A DNA stretch of 64,000 bases from JAJFFW01 sp038534195. Its GTDB lineage: Bacteria > Pseudomonadota > Alphaproteobacteria > Caulobacterales > Parvularculaceae. A program made the translations under genes and the position numbers. The stretch is from contig JBCAXE010000003.1 in NCBI GenBank assembly GCA_038534195.1, forward strand, positions 1 to 64,000, read 5' to 3'. Position 1 is the first letter of the stretch. Every line of letters starts with the position of its first letter. Below, piece after piece: positions 42,482 to 51,165 of this stretch. Under the pieces are notes generated by a model that did not search any database, was not told where the DNA came from, and was given only the letters and a program-made list of their open reading frames with translations.

Positions 42482-43630
42482 ATGGATTTCGCCCTCAGTG
42501 AAGAGCAGCTGGCCATTCAGGAAATGGCGCGCAGGTTCGCCGCTGACGAGTTGGCGCCCCATGCGGCCAAGTGGGACGAAGACAAACACTTTCCTGTCGA
42601 CGTCATTAAGAAGTCCGCTGAGTTGGGACTTGCGGGCATCTACACCCGCGACGATGTGGGCGGGTCAGGTCTCGGCCGGCTCGATGCGGCGCTAATCTTC
42701 GAAGCGCTTTCAGAAGGCTGCACCTCGACCGCCGCGTTTATTTCCATCCACAATATGTGCTGCTGGATGATCGACAGTTTCGGATCGGAAGCGCTGCGCC
42801 AGAAATATTGCCCGCAATTGGCGTCCATGGAGCTCATCGCCAGTTATTGTCTGACGGAGCCGGGGTCCGGTTCCGACGCGGCGGCGCTCAAGACAAAGGC
42901 GGTGCGCGACGGCGACGAATATGTCCTGAACGGATCAAAGGCGTTTATCTCCGGCGCCGGGACCTCAGACCTTTATATCGTCATGGTGCGCACTGGCGAA
43001 GACGGCCCGCGCGGCATCTCGACCGTGCTTGTTGAAAAAGGAACGGCCGGTCTTTCCTTCGGCGCCGATGAGAAAAAGATGGGCTGGAATTCGCAACCCA
43101 CCGCCATCGTCAATTTTGAAGATTGCCGCATTCCGGTCGCCAACCGGATCGGCGAAGAAGGCGAGGGCTTTCGATTTGCGATGATGGGTCTCGACGGCGG
43201 CCGGCTTAACATCGCGGCCTGTTCGCTCGGCACCGCGAACGCCGCCTTAAAAACGGCGCTCGATTACACCAATGAACGGCGTGCGTTCGGCAAACGTCTC
43301 AACGAACAACAGGCGCTGCAATTCAAACTCGCCGACATGGCGACCGATCTCGAAGCGGCCCGCGTCATGCTCTATCAGGCGGCGTGGAAACTCGACAACA
43401 AAACGCCTGACGCGACGCGCCACTGCGCCATGGCGAAGCGCTTCGTCACCGACATCGGCTTTGAGGTCGTGAACAACGCTCTGCAAACCCACGGTGGTTA
43501 CGGTTATCTGAAAGACTATCCGCTGGAACGGATGCTAAGGGACGTCCGTGTGCATCAGATTCTGGAAGGCGCTAACGAGATCATGCGGGTGATCGTGGCG
43601 CGGGATTTGTTGAAGGAGTATCAGGTTTGA
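42482..43630 (+). CDS. Acyl-CoA dehydrogenase, isobutyryl-CoA type
   Basis: 382 residues. MDFALSEEQLAIQEMARRFA; CLTEPGSGSDAAALKTKAV, the FAD/substrate loop; ISGAGTSDLYIVMVRTGEDG; and QTHGGYGYLKDYPLERMLRD with the catalytic Glu from EGANEIMR match the short-chain group. The EPGSGSDAA form and position in a valine cluster favour isobutyryl-CoA dehydrogenase, the step before the methacrylyl-CoA hydratase. The specificity is inferred from the neighbours. Confidence 0.94.
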   Translation: MDFALSEEQLAIQEMARRFAADELAPHAAKWDEDKHFPVDVIKKSAELGLAGIYTRDDVGGSGLGRLDAALIFEALSEGCTSTAAFISIHNMCCWMIDSFGSEALRQKYCPQLASMELIASYCLTEPGSGSDAAALKTKAVRDGDEYVLNGSKAFISGAGTSDLYIVMVRTGEDGPRGISTVLVEKGTAGLSFGADEKKMGWNSQPTAIVNFEDCRIPVANRIGEEGEGFRFAMMGLDGGRLNIAACSLGTANAALKTALDYTNERRAFGKRLNEQQALQFKLADMATDLEAARVMLYQAAWKLDNKTPDATRHCAMAKRFVTDIGFEVVNNALQTHGGYGYLKDYPLERMLRDVRVHQILEGANEIMRVIVARDLLKEYQV

Positions 43631-43713
43631 GGTGCGGTAGGGAATAGGCAATTGGGCTTGATTTGGAACGAACACTAGAGCGCTTCCCCATCACCCGAAA
43701 TCAAAGATTTCGA

Positions 43714-43734
43714 CCTCTCCCCGAGGGGGAGAGG
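43714..43734. repeat. Palindromic repeat upstream of the DUF559 gene
   Basis: CCTCTCCCC (43714-43722), GAG, GGGGAGAGG (43726-43734): nine-base-pair arms. A further inverted repeat, GAAATC-AAA-GATTTC, lies just before it at about 43697-43711. The related copy is at 44111-44133. Confidence 0.8.
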
Positions 43735-43737
43735 TAA

Positions 43738-44142
43738 GTGACTGCGAATAAAAATTTTGGCCGCGCGCGGGATTTGCGAAAAAACCAGACCAAAGCCGAA
43801 GCGTTGTTATGGGCGAAGCTTCGAAATCGCGGCCTCGATGGTTGGAAATTCAAACGACAGGTTCCAAAAGGTCGCTATATTGTCGACTTTTACTGCGCGG
43901 AGGCGCGCCTTGTGATCGAACTAGATGGCGAACAACACGCTTATGATGAAGCGGTCGTCTATGATCAGGCGAGGACGCGTTTCCTCCAGGAAAGCGGGTT
44001 GCGCGTCATTCGATTTTGGAACTGTGCGATTTATGAGACCATGCCCGAAGTGCTGGAATGCATTCTCCAAAAGCTGAACGAGCCGCCGTTTCCCGACGAC
44101 ATGGCTCCCTCCCTCTCCCCGGCGGGGAGAGGGTCGGGGTGA
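43738..44142 (+). CDS. DUF559-domain protein (very-short-patch-repair-like endonuclease fold)
   Basis: 134 residues from a GTG at 43738. ARDLRKNQTKAEALLWAKLR, WKFKRQVPKGRYIVDFYCAE and LVIELDGEQHAYDE hold the DUF559 restriction-like nuclease core (D, E and x-Lys type residues), then RVIRFWNCAIYETMPEVLE. The family is related to Vsr endonucleases and its substrate is not known. The ribosome binding site GGGGAGAGG is one arm of a palindrome, and the last residues (SLSPAGRGSG) are coded by a second palindrome. Confidence 0.88.
   Translation: MTANKNFGRARDLRKNQTKAEALLWAKLRNRGLDGWKFKRQVPKGRYIVDFYCAEARLVIELDGEQHAYDEAVVYDQARTRFLQESGLRVIRFWNCAIYETMPEVLECILQKLNEPPFPDDMAPSLSPAGRGSG
44111..44133. repeat. 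Palindromic repeat at the 3' end of the DUF559 gene
   Basis: CCCTCTCCCC (44111-44120), GGC, GGGGAGAGGG (44124-44133): ten-base-pair arms, same core as the copy at 43714-43734. It covers the last codons of the DUF559 gene. Confidence 0.8.
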
Positions 44143-44226
44143 GGGGGACGGGTAGAAAGTAATGATCCCGTCCTCTTGATTTCGACCGCCGAAGAAGAAT
44201 TCTGAAACCCCCAACCCGAGACGCCC

Positions 44227-45285
44227 ATGACCGACGAAATCCTCTTTTCCGAAACCAATGGCTGGGGCGTGATTACGCTCAATCGACCGGATGCGCTCAA
44301 CGCGCTGACGCGTCATATGGTGCGCGCGTTTCATGCGAAGCTGATCGAGTGGGAGACCCATCCCTCGATCCGCGCCGTTCTGGTGAAGGGCGCCGGCGAT
44401 CGCGCTTTTTGCGCAGGCGGCGACATTCGCTGGCTGCATGATACGGCCAAAGAAGACCCGGCGCTGGCGTCCGAATTCTTCCGCGACGAATACACGAACA
44501 ATGCTGCGATCTATCATTTTCCGAAGCCATATGTTGCTCTGATTGACGGGATCGTCATGGGCGGCGGGGTTGGGGTGTCCGTGCACGGAGATTTCAGGGT
44601 CGCCGGCGACAGGACGCTCTTCGCCATGCCCGAAACCGGGATCGGTCTTTTTCCAGACGTGGGCGGCGGGCATTTCATGCCGCGGCTTCATGACGGGCTT
44701 GGGCTCTATTACGCCTTGACCGGCGCGCGCGCGAAGGCCGCCGATTGCATGGCGGCGGGAATCGCCACGCATTATGTCCCGAGCGAAGAGCTGGAGGCGC
44801 TTGAGCAGGCGCTCCTCCAAATCAATCTCACCAGCCACGCTCACGCCGATATCGAGGCCGCGCTTGATGCGCGCGCCGGCGATCCGGGGCATGCGGGCGT
44901 CAATGACCGGCGCGACCAGATTAAGTCCTTCTTTGAGAGCCCTGCGTCGCTGGAAGCGCTGATGAAAGCGTTAGCCGACGACGGCGGGCAATTTGCTTCC
45001 GAGACTTTTGAAACCCTGTCGCGCATGTCGCCCACATCCATGGCGCTGACATTTGAACAGATGAGCCGCGGCGGCGCGCTCGACTTTGACGATTGCATGC
45101 AGATGGAATTCCGGATCGTGCGGCGCGTGATGGAAGGGCATGACTTCTTTGAGGGCGTGCGCGCGCAGATCATCGACAAGGACCGCAAGCCGGTATGGAA
45201 ACCGTCGCGCCTTGAAGATGTTTCGCCGGATGCGATCGCGCGCTATTTTGACGATCTCGGCGACGCCGAGCTTCAGTTAGCCTAA
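44227..45285 (+). CDS. 3-Hydroxyisobutyryl-CoA hydrolase (enoyl-CoA hydratase family)
   Basis: 352 residues. LNRPDALNALTRHMVRAFHA, then FCAGGDIRWLHDTA gives the oxyanion hole. DGIVMGGGVGVSVHGDFRVA, followed by FAMPETGIGLFPDVGGGHFM with catalytic Glu and Asp, is the HIBCH pattern, and the length (350) and the C-terminal extension separate it from short hydratases. It frees 3-hydroxyisobutyrate for MmsB. It is separated from the acyl-CoA dehydrogenase by the DUF559 insert and is 18 bases from the SDR gene. Confidence 0.94.
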   Translation: MTDEILFSETNGWGVITLNRPDALNALTRHMVRAFHAKLIEWETHPSIRAVLVKGAGDRAFCAGGDIRWLHDTAKEDPALASEFFRDEYTNNAAIYHFPKPYVALIDGIVMGGGVGVSVHGDFRVAGDRTLFAMPETGIGLFPDVGGGHFMPRLHDGLGLYYALTGARAKAADCMAAGIATHYVPSEELEALEQALLQINLTSHAHADIEAALDARAGDPGHAGVNDRRDQIKSFFESPASLEALMKALADDGGQFASETFETLSRMSPTSMALTFEQMSRGGALDFDDCMQMEFRIVRRVMEGHDFFEGVRAQIIDKDRKPVWKPSRLEDVSPDAIARYFDDLGDAELQLA

Positions 45286-45303
45286 TATCGGAGTAGAAAA
45301 CCC

Positions 45304-45977
45304 ATGCCCTCAGTTCTTGTGACCGGCGCCAATCGCGGCATCGGGTTGGGGTTCGTCGATCAGTATGCGTGGGAAGGATGGCGCGTTCACGCCTGCTGCC
45401 GGGCGCCTGACGCAGCCGATGAACTGAAATCGCTTACGGGCGAAATCGAGGTTCACGCTCTTGATGTGACCGATGTCACGGCGATCAAAGCGCTCGCCGC
45501 AGAGATTGATACGCCGCTTGATGTGGTGATCGCCAACGCTGGCGTTATGGGCGATGCGGCGAACGATTTTGGATCGATCGACTTTGACGCTTGGGATGAA
45601 GCGTTTGCGGTGAATGTGCGCGCCGTTGTGGCGATGGCCGAGGCGTTCGCGCCGCATCTGGAAAAGCGTCTGGAAAGTTCACGGCGCTCTCCTCAACCAT
45701 GGGGTCGATCGCGGACTCATCGGGCGGTTATGTGTGTTACCGGTCCACAAAGGCGGCGGTGAATATGGCGGTGAGCGCCATCGCGCCTGCGTTTGAGCGC
45801 AAGGGCGTCGCCGCGGCGCCGTTTCACCCCGGATGGGTGCAAACTGACATGGGCGGGCGCGCCGCAACAGTACCCGTTGATGAAAGCGTCGCCGGATTGC
45901 GGGCGTTAATCGCCCGGATGAAGCCGTCGGCGAAACCGCTTTTCCTCGACTATGCAGGCGTTGAACGCCCGTGGTAA
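45304..45977 (+). pseudogene. SDR-family oxidoreductase, frameshifted
   Basis: Two frames make one protein. The first (45304-45762) has VLVTGANRGIGLGFVDQYAW, VIANAGVMGD and the FAPHLEK helix. The second, in the +1 frame, continues with KFTALSSTMGSIADSSGGYV, then CYRSTKAAVNMAVSA (the YxxxK pair is here as YRSTK) and the end LDYAGVERPW. They join if one base is added in the AAAA run at 45662-45665 (giving E-K-A-S-G-K-F). Without it the YxxxK active site is lost. Cause: true mutation or an assembly error. Confidence 0.85.
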
Positions 45978-46001
45978 CTCTTGCGAAAAACGGAGGATGA
46001 C

Positions 46002-46892
46002 ATGACCGCGATCGCCTTTATCGGACTTGGCAATATGGGCGGGCCCATGGCCGCGAATCTGGCGAAGGCCGGTCACGAGGTCACGGCGACTGACCTTTCG
46101 ATCGGCGCCATCGACCGCGCCGTGGAGGCGGGATGCAAGCGCGGCGAAACAGTCGCGGCGGCGGTTAAAGACGCCGATATCGTGATTTCGATGTTGCCGG
46201 CGGGCGCGCATGTGAAATCTGTCTATACGGATGATTACGGCGTTATCGCCCATGCCAAAGAGGGGGCGTTGTTTATCGACTCCTCCACGATTGACGTCGC
46301 GTCGGCGCGCGCGGTGAATGAGGCGGCGGCGAAGCGCGGCTTCGCCATGGTCGACGCCCCGGTTTCAGGCGGTGTCGGCGCCGCGACCGCCGGAACGCTC
46401 ACCTTCATGGTCGGCGGCGGGGCCGACGCCTTCGCGCGCGCCAAACCTGCGCTCGAAGCGATGGGCAAGAACATCTTTCACGCGGGCGCGGCGGGGAACG
46501 GTCAGGTGGCAAAGATCGCTAACAACATGCTGCTTGGCGTCACCATGATCGCCACCTGCGAGGCTTTTAATCTCGCTGAACGTCTCGGGCTTGACGCCCA
46601 GACTTTCTACGATATCTCCTCGACCGCATCGGGGCAGTCCTGGTCGATGACCAGCTATTGCCCGGCGCCGGGCCCGGTGAAGACCGCGCCGTCAAACAAT
46701 GACTATCAGCCGGGGTTCGCCGCGGCGATGATGTTGAAAGACATGCGCCTCGCGCAGGAAGCGGCCCATGCGGCGAAAGCGGCGACGCCGCTCGGGGCTC
46801 AGGCTGAAGCGCTTTACGCTCTGATGGAATCCGCTGGAAAAGACGATCTTGATTTTTCCGGTGTGATGAAGCTGATCAAGGGTTGTCTGTAA
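46002..46892 (+). CDS. mmsB: 3-Hydroxyisobutyrate dehydrogenase
   Basis: 296 residues from the ATG at 46002 with CGGAGGATGA just before it. IAFIGLGNMGGPMAANLAKAG binds NAD; VDAPVSGGVGAATAGTLTFM is the substrate site; NNMLLGVTMIATCEAFNLAE with the catalytic Lys two residues ahead (VAKIANN) is the family signature. It makes methylmalonate semialdehyde for MmsA. Its 3' end overlaps the convergent PilZ gene by 17 bases. Confidence 0.97.
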   Translation: MTAIAFIGLGNMGGPMAANLAKAGHEVTATDLSIGAIDRAVEAGCKRGETVAAAVKDADIVISMLPAGAHVKSVYTDDYGVIAHAKEGALFIDSSTIDVASARAVNEAAAKRGFAMVDAPVSGGVGAATAGTLTFMVGGGADAFARAKPALEAMGKNIFHAGAAGNGQVAKIANNMLLGVTMIATCEAFNLAERLGLDAQTFYDISSTASGQSWSMTSYCPAPGPVKTAPSNNDYQPGFAAAMMLKDMRLAQEAAHAAKAATPLGAQAEALYALMESAGKDDLDFSGVMKLIKGCL

Positions 46893-47181
46893 GGGGTTGA
46901 TCACTGCCGGCGGCTGTTCCAAAAATGACGCCTACGGATCGGTCGGCGCGCCAGATTGTCCGGGCCGATTTGATTTCCTTCGATTTTACGATGCGCAGTC
47001 GAAAGTGTGTCGGTAATATTGTCGGATGATCGAACTGGAGCCGGGCCCCGTTCTCGCTGATGTCGCACAGTTTACAATCGATCGTCGGATAATATTTTCC
47101 GACCATGACTTCGCCTTTTAATGTGATTAGCCGCCGCCGCCTGGCGCGTTTTTCCGTCGATGTTAACTGCGCCCGCGACAT
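46876..47181 (-). CDS. PilZ-domain protein
   Basis: 101 residues. RRRRLITLKGEVMVGKYYPTI, then CKLCDISENGARLQFDHPTI (the D/NxSxxG motif is DISENG) and RTIWRADRSVGVIFG are PilZ. The RxxxR part is represented by the basic run before L. It should bind c-di-GMP through the N-terminal arginines. Divergent from the ABC exporter with 71 bases between starts. Confidence 0.93.
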   Translation of the reverse strand: MSRAQLTSTEKRARRRRLITLKGEVMVGKYYPTIDCKLCDISENGARLQFDHPTILPTHFRLRIVKSKEIKSARTIWRADRSVGVIFGTAAGSDQPLTDNP

Positions 47182-47252
47182 AAACTCTCCCTAAAATTGC
47201 CCGTTTCATAAGATGCAACTTATACGCTAACTCGTTAAAACTTTCTTTCAAT

Positions 47253-49148
47253 TTGAGCAATGTGGGATTTACTCTGGAAATTCCGGACATTGCGCCCCAC
47301 CTTGCCGCCATGGTCCCGCCTCAGTTCGACGAAATAAAAGCTTCGCCGCAGAATTTTCGCGCCGCCTTCACGCGCATGATGGCGGTGCTTTTTCGCCCGG
47401 AAATGAAGCGCTGGCGCTTTCGGATGGCGGCGGCGCTCGCGCTCACGATAATCGCGAAGGCGTTGTCGGTCTTATCGCCTGTGCTCCTCGGCGAGGGGAT
47501 CAATCGTGTGACTGACGGCGCGGCCGGCGCTGGTGCAGCGTTTGTGGGCTTCTTCCTGATTTTTGGCGTTGCGCGGTTTCTCTCCAACGGATTGCCGCAG
47601 GCGCGTGACGCCTTCTTCACGCGGGTGACGCAAGACGCCAATCGGCTGATCGCTGTGGAGGCGTTTTCCCATGCGCAGGACCAATCGCTGCAATTTCACC
47701 TGACGCGCCGCGCGGGCGCGCTGAACCGGATCATTGAGCGCGGCGCTGCGGCGATGGAGTTCATGCTCCGGTTCCTGGCGTTCAATATCGGGCCGACGAT
47801 TGTCGAGCTGTTCTTCGCCGCCATTGTCATGTCGGTGCTTTATAGCTGGACGCTTGGCGCGGCCGCGTTCGCGACGGTGGCGATCTATGCGGTCTTTACG
47901 GTTCTTGTCACCGAATGGCGCAACAAATTGCGGCGATCCATGAATGAGGCGGATACGGAACTTCGCGCCATCTCCATGGATACGCTGACCAATTTCGAGA
48001 CCGTCAAGGCGTTTGGCGCCGAGGGGCGCGAGACCGGGCGGTTTAACGATGCGATGCTGCGCTTCAACAACAGATATGTGCGCAGTATGCAGTCGATGCA
48101 TGTGCTCAACGCCGGTCAGGAATTTATCATGACAGGCGGCCTTGTGGCGGTGGCGATAATCGCCGGGCTCGGCGCGTCAAACGGGTCGCTGCGCGCAGGC
48201 GACATCACGGCGGTGATTTTGATGCTCACCAACATCTACCGACCGCTCAACATTCTTGGCTTCGCCTGGCGCGAGATCAAGCAGGGGGCGGTTGATATCG
48301 AAAAGCTCTTTGATTTGATGGATATGAAACCGGCGATTGAAGATGCGCCCGGCGCGACGGATGTTGCTGATGTGAACGGAGAGATCACGTTTGATCATGT
48401 CTCATTCGTCCATGAGGGGCGGGACCAGGGCTTGCGCGACATGTCGTTTACGGCGCCCGCCGGTCAGTTTATCGGCCTGGTGGGTCCGAGCGGCGCCGGC
48501 AAGTCGACAGTCCTAAAACTTCTGATGCGCTTTTATGAGCAAGCCTCGGGCGGCATTCTGCTCGACGGCCGCGATATTCGAACGCTCACGCAACAATCCT
48601 TGCGCCGGTCCATGGGGCTCGTGCCGCAAGAGGTGGTGCTGTTCAACGATACGCTGCGCTTCAATCTCGCCTATGCGCGCCCGGACGCCAGCGAGGCGGA
48701 AATTATGGAAGCGGCGCGGCGCGCACAGCTTGGCGCGTTCATCGACTCCCTGCCGCAAGGGCTCGACACGCGCGTGGGCGAGCGGGGATTGAAGCTGTCA
48801 GGCGGCGAGAAACAACGCGTCGGCGTCGCCCGCGCAATCCTGCTCGATCCGCCGATCCTGATCCTCGACGAAGCGACATCGTCTCTGGATTCAGAGACCG
48901 AGAAGGAAGTCCAGACGGCCTTGAGCGAAGCCGCCAAGGGCCGCACCACCATTGCCGTGGCGCATCGGCTATCCACGCTCTCAGAAGCCGACCGGATTTT
49001 CGTGCTCGATGACGGGGCGATTGTGGAAGAGGGCGATCACGCGACGCTTCTTTCCCGCCACGGGCTTTATGCAGCCCTGTGGCGCCGACAAACCGCCGAG
49101 CAAAGCGAGCGGCGACCGGTGATCGGCGAATTCCAATCTGCGGTGTGA
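47253..49148 (+). CDS. ABC exporter, fused membrane and ATPase (ABCB/Atm1-type)
   Basis: 631 residues if the TTG at 47253 is used; a GTG at 47262 and an ATG at 47310 are other in-frame starts, and none has a strong ribosome binding site. Six membrane helices (about 60-340) are followed by an ATPase with GPSGAGKST (Walker A), LSGGEKQRVGVARA (signature), ILILDEATSSLDSE (Walker B) and AHRLSTL. The membrane domain region FNFETVKAFGAEGRE is close to the Atm1/HMT1 group that exports glutathione-related compounds or heavy metal conjugates. That substrate is a family-based guess. Confidence 0.92.
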   Translation: MSNVGFTLEIPDIAPHLAAMVPPQFDEIKASPQNFRAAFTRMMAVLFRPEMKRWRFRMAAALALTIIAKALSVLSPVLLGEGINRVTDGAAGAGAAFVGFFLIFGVARFLSNGLPQARDAFFTRVTQDANRLIAVEAFSHAQDQSLQFHLTRRAGALNRIIERGAAAMEFMLRFLAFNIGPTIVELFFAAIVMSVLYSWTLGAAAFATVAIYAVFTVLVTEWRNKLRRSMNEADTELRAISMDTLTNFETVKAFGAEGRETGRFNDAMLRFNNRYVRSMQSMHVLNAGQEFIMTGGLVAVAIIAGLGASNGSLRAGDITAVILMLTNIYRPLNILGFAWREIKQGAVDIEKLFDLMDMKPAIEDAPGATDVADVNGEITFDHVSFVHEGRDQGLRDMSFTAPAGQFIGLVGPSGAGKSTVLKLLMRFYEQASGGILLDGRDIRTLTQQSLRRSMGLVPQEVVLFNDTLRFNLAYARPDASEAEIMEAARRAQLGAFIDSLPQGLDTRVGERGLKLSGGEKQRVGVARAILLDPPILILDEATSSLDSETEKEVQTALSEAAKGRTTIAVAHRLSTLSEADRIFVLDDGAIVEEGDHATLLSRHGLYAALWRRQTAEQSERRPVIGEFQSAV

Positions 49149-49167
49149 CGAGCGTAAAAGCGGATCG

Positions 49168-50256
49168 TCAGCGCACGATTACAAGTTTCACCGCGGCGCG
49201 CGTGACAGCGGTGTAGAGCCAACGGTCGCGCTGTTCGCGGAACGCATAACTTTCGTCGAACAATACGACATGGTCCCATTGCGAGCCCTGCGCCTTATGA
49301 ACGGTCAACGCGTAGCCATAATCAAATTCGTCGGCGCCGCGCCGCTGCGCGAATGGGACGCTTTCCGGCCCGTCGATAAAAAATCCGCGCGGCACGTTGA
49401 TCGTCGCCTGTTTGCCGCCATCCTCCGGCGCGACAATCATCCGCGCCTTGCCGCCGCGCGGGGATTTGCGCAAGGTGACGGTCCAGATGCCGCCGTTCAA
49501 AAGGCCCTTCTTTTTATTGTTGCGTAGACAGACGAGCTTTTCGCCCGCCTCCGGCGTCGGGTCCGTGTGGCCTTTCAACTCGCGGATGCGATCATTGAAG
49601 CGGCGGCGCGTTTTGTTGGTGCCGACCAGAACCTGATCCGCGGCGAGAATATCTTCCGGTGCGATGTCGCGGCGGGACAGGAAGATGAGGGCCTCGCCGC
49701 TGACGTCGGACTCCCGCCCTTCGCGAATGTCCATCGATAAGCGGATGATGGGATTGTCCGCGGCCTGGCGATGAATCTCCGTCAGCATGAAATCCGGTTC
49801 CGCTTCGGTGAAATAGCCGCCGCCCTTAACGGGCGGCAACTGCGCCGGGTCGCCAAGGACGAGCACTGGTTTTCCGAAGGTCAGAAGATCGCGCCCCAGC
49901 TCTTCGTCCACCATTGAACATTCGTCGATGATGATCAGGTCGGCCTCGGAAGCCGGCGCGTCGTGACGAATTGCGAAACTAAGCTCGCCGTCTTCTTCCT
50001 CGCCGCTGGCGGGCCGATAGATGAGGGAGTGAATGGTGGTCGCGCCGGCGCATCCTTTTTGACGCATCACATGGGCGGCCTTGCCGGTGAAGGCGGCGAA
50101 CGCCACATCGCCGCCGGCGTTTTCCGCAAAGTGCCGGGCGAGGGTCGTCTTGCCGGCGCCGGCGTAGCCGAACAGGCGAAAGACCTGCGTCTCGCCTTTT
50201 TGATACCAGCGGTCCACAGCCTTCAGGGCGTTGTCTTGTTCGACGGACCACTCCAC
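49168..50256 (-). CDS. RecD-like SF1 DNA helicase
   Basis: 362 residues. GYAGAGKTT (30-38) is Walker A; IIIDECSMVDEELG is motif II; VLGDPAQLPPVKGGG is motif III; the UvrD_C_2-type end YALTVHKAQGSQWDHVVLFD and WLYTAVTRAA are motifs V and VI. It is a stand-alone short RecD2-like protein without the N-terminal HhH domains. The stop is 20 bases from the convergent ABC exporter, and it begins one base before the esterase stop, so it is cotranscribed with that gene. Confidence 0.93.
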   Translation of the reverse strand: MEWSVEQDNALKAVDRWYQKGETQVFRLFGYAGAGKTTLARHFAENAGGDVAFAAFTGKAAHVMRQKGCAGATTIHSLIYRPASGEEEDGELSFAIRHDAPASEADLIIIDECSMVDEELGRDLLTFGKPVLVLGDPAQLPPVKGGGYFTEAEPDFMLTEIHRQAADNPIIRLSMDIREGRESDVSGEALIFLSRRDIAPEDILAADQVLVGTNKTRRRFNDRIRELKGHTDPTPEAGEKLVCLRNNKKKGLLNGGIWTVTLRKSPRGGKARMIVAPEDGGKQATINVPRGFFIDGPESVPFAQRRGADEFDYGYALTVHKAQGSQWDHVVLFDESYAFREQRDRWLYTAVTRAAVKLVIVR

Positions 50257-51126
50257 CTAGTCGCGCGCCTCATCGTCGCGCCCTTCATCGGTGAAGAACC
50301 ATTTCATGGCGTCGCGATAAACGTTGGTAACGCCTGTGGCGTGGGTTTCATTTTCCATCGTCTTGGTTCTAAGCCGCCAGGGCGTTCTTTCCTGTTTCGA
50401 TAGGTGATCGAACAACGCCAGCGCTTCTTTGCGCAACCGTTCTATGTCGCGCTCGCCGCTTGAAAAGAAAAGATGGGAGTCTGAAGAGGGAATTTCCGAC
50501 AGATCGCCAAAGAACAAATACTCCCCGGGTTTCAATGACGGGTTGCTGGCGATCCGTCCCCAGAACAAGTCCGGCTGCGTGTAGGCGGAATAGAGAACAA
50601 AATGAGCGCCGCGCGACTGCCCGATCAGGATGCGCCGGGCCGGATCAGCGCGATATTTTCCCTCAATCATGGGGATCAGTTCGTCGCTGATAAATTTCTG
50701 AAATTTCGCTGCGCCGCCATCCGCACCGCCATCATCGACGCCCTGGCGGAATTCCGGCGGCAAGGGCGGCGTGGAGTAGTCCACCGTGCGGTAGTTACCA
50801 TTTTCCGGATCAAACGTGCCGTAAGCGATACCCACAACAATCGCTTCGGGAACCGTCTCCTCATCAAAACTCAATAAGTAATGATTGGCCCCGAGGATCG
50901 GGAAGAGGAGGTCGCCGTCGAGGGCGTAAACAGTCGGATAGGATTGTTCCGTCTCGTCATAGTCCAGCGGCAAGCGCACAAAGATATGATAGGGCCGGCC
51001 GGTGGCCTCGGAGACAAAGCGCGTGTGATCGGCGGGGGCGATCCCGGGCAGAAAGTCGAGTTTATCCGCAAGCGCCGGCGCGACCCAAAGCGGCGTCAGC
51101 AATATCAACAGCGCGATCGCTCTCAA
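50257..51126 (-). CDS. Exported esterase (IroE/Fes-type alpha/beta-hydrolase)
   Basis: 289 residues. Signal peptide 1-20 (PALADK). YHIFVRLPLDYDETEQSYP and VYALDGDLLFPILG are the esterase_D-like opening. GQSRGAHFVLY (Ser about 167) is the nucleophile elbow and ENETHATGV has the catalytic His. Substrate may be a siderophore or acyl ester; no iron uptake gene is near. First gene of a pair with the RecD-like helicase. Confidence 0.88.
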   Translation of the reverse strand: MRAIALLILLTPLWVAPALADKLDFLPGIAPADHTRFVSEATGRPYHIFVRLPLDYDETEQSYPTVYALDGDLLFPILGANHYLLSFDEETVPEAIVVGIAYGTFDPENGNYRTVDYSTPPLPPEFRQGVDDGGADGGAAKFQKFISDELIPMIEGKYRADPARRILIGQSRGAHFVLYSAYTQPDLFWGRIASNPSLKPGEYLFFGDLSEIPSSDSHLFFSSGERDIERLRKEALALFDHLSKQERTPWRLRTKTMENETHATGVTNVYRDAMKWFFTDEGRDDEARD

Positions 51127-51165
51127 GATAACCTCCTTAATTAATCATCGTCGCAGTCTTACCGG

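Noticed and set aside
43921..44892. Minus-strand frame (323 codons) across the DUF559 and hydrolase genes
   Set aside because: Spans two well-supported plus-strand genes and a repeat; no domain or start signal.
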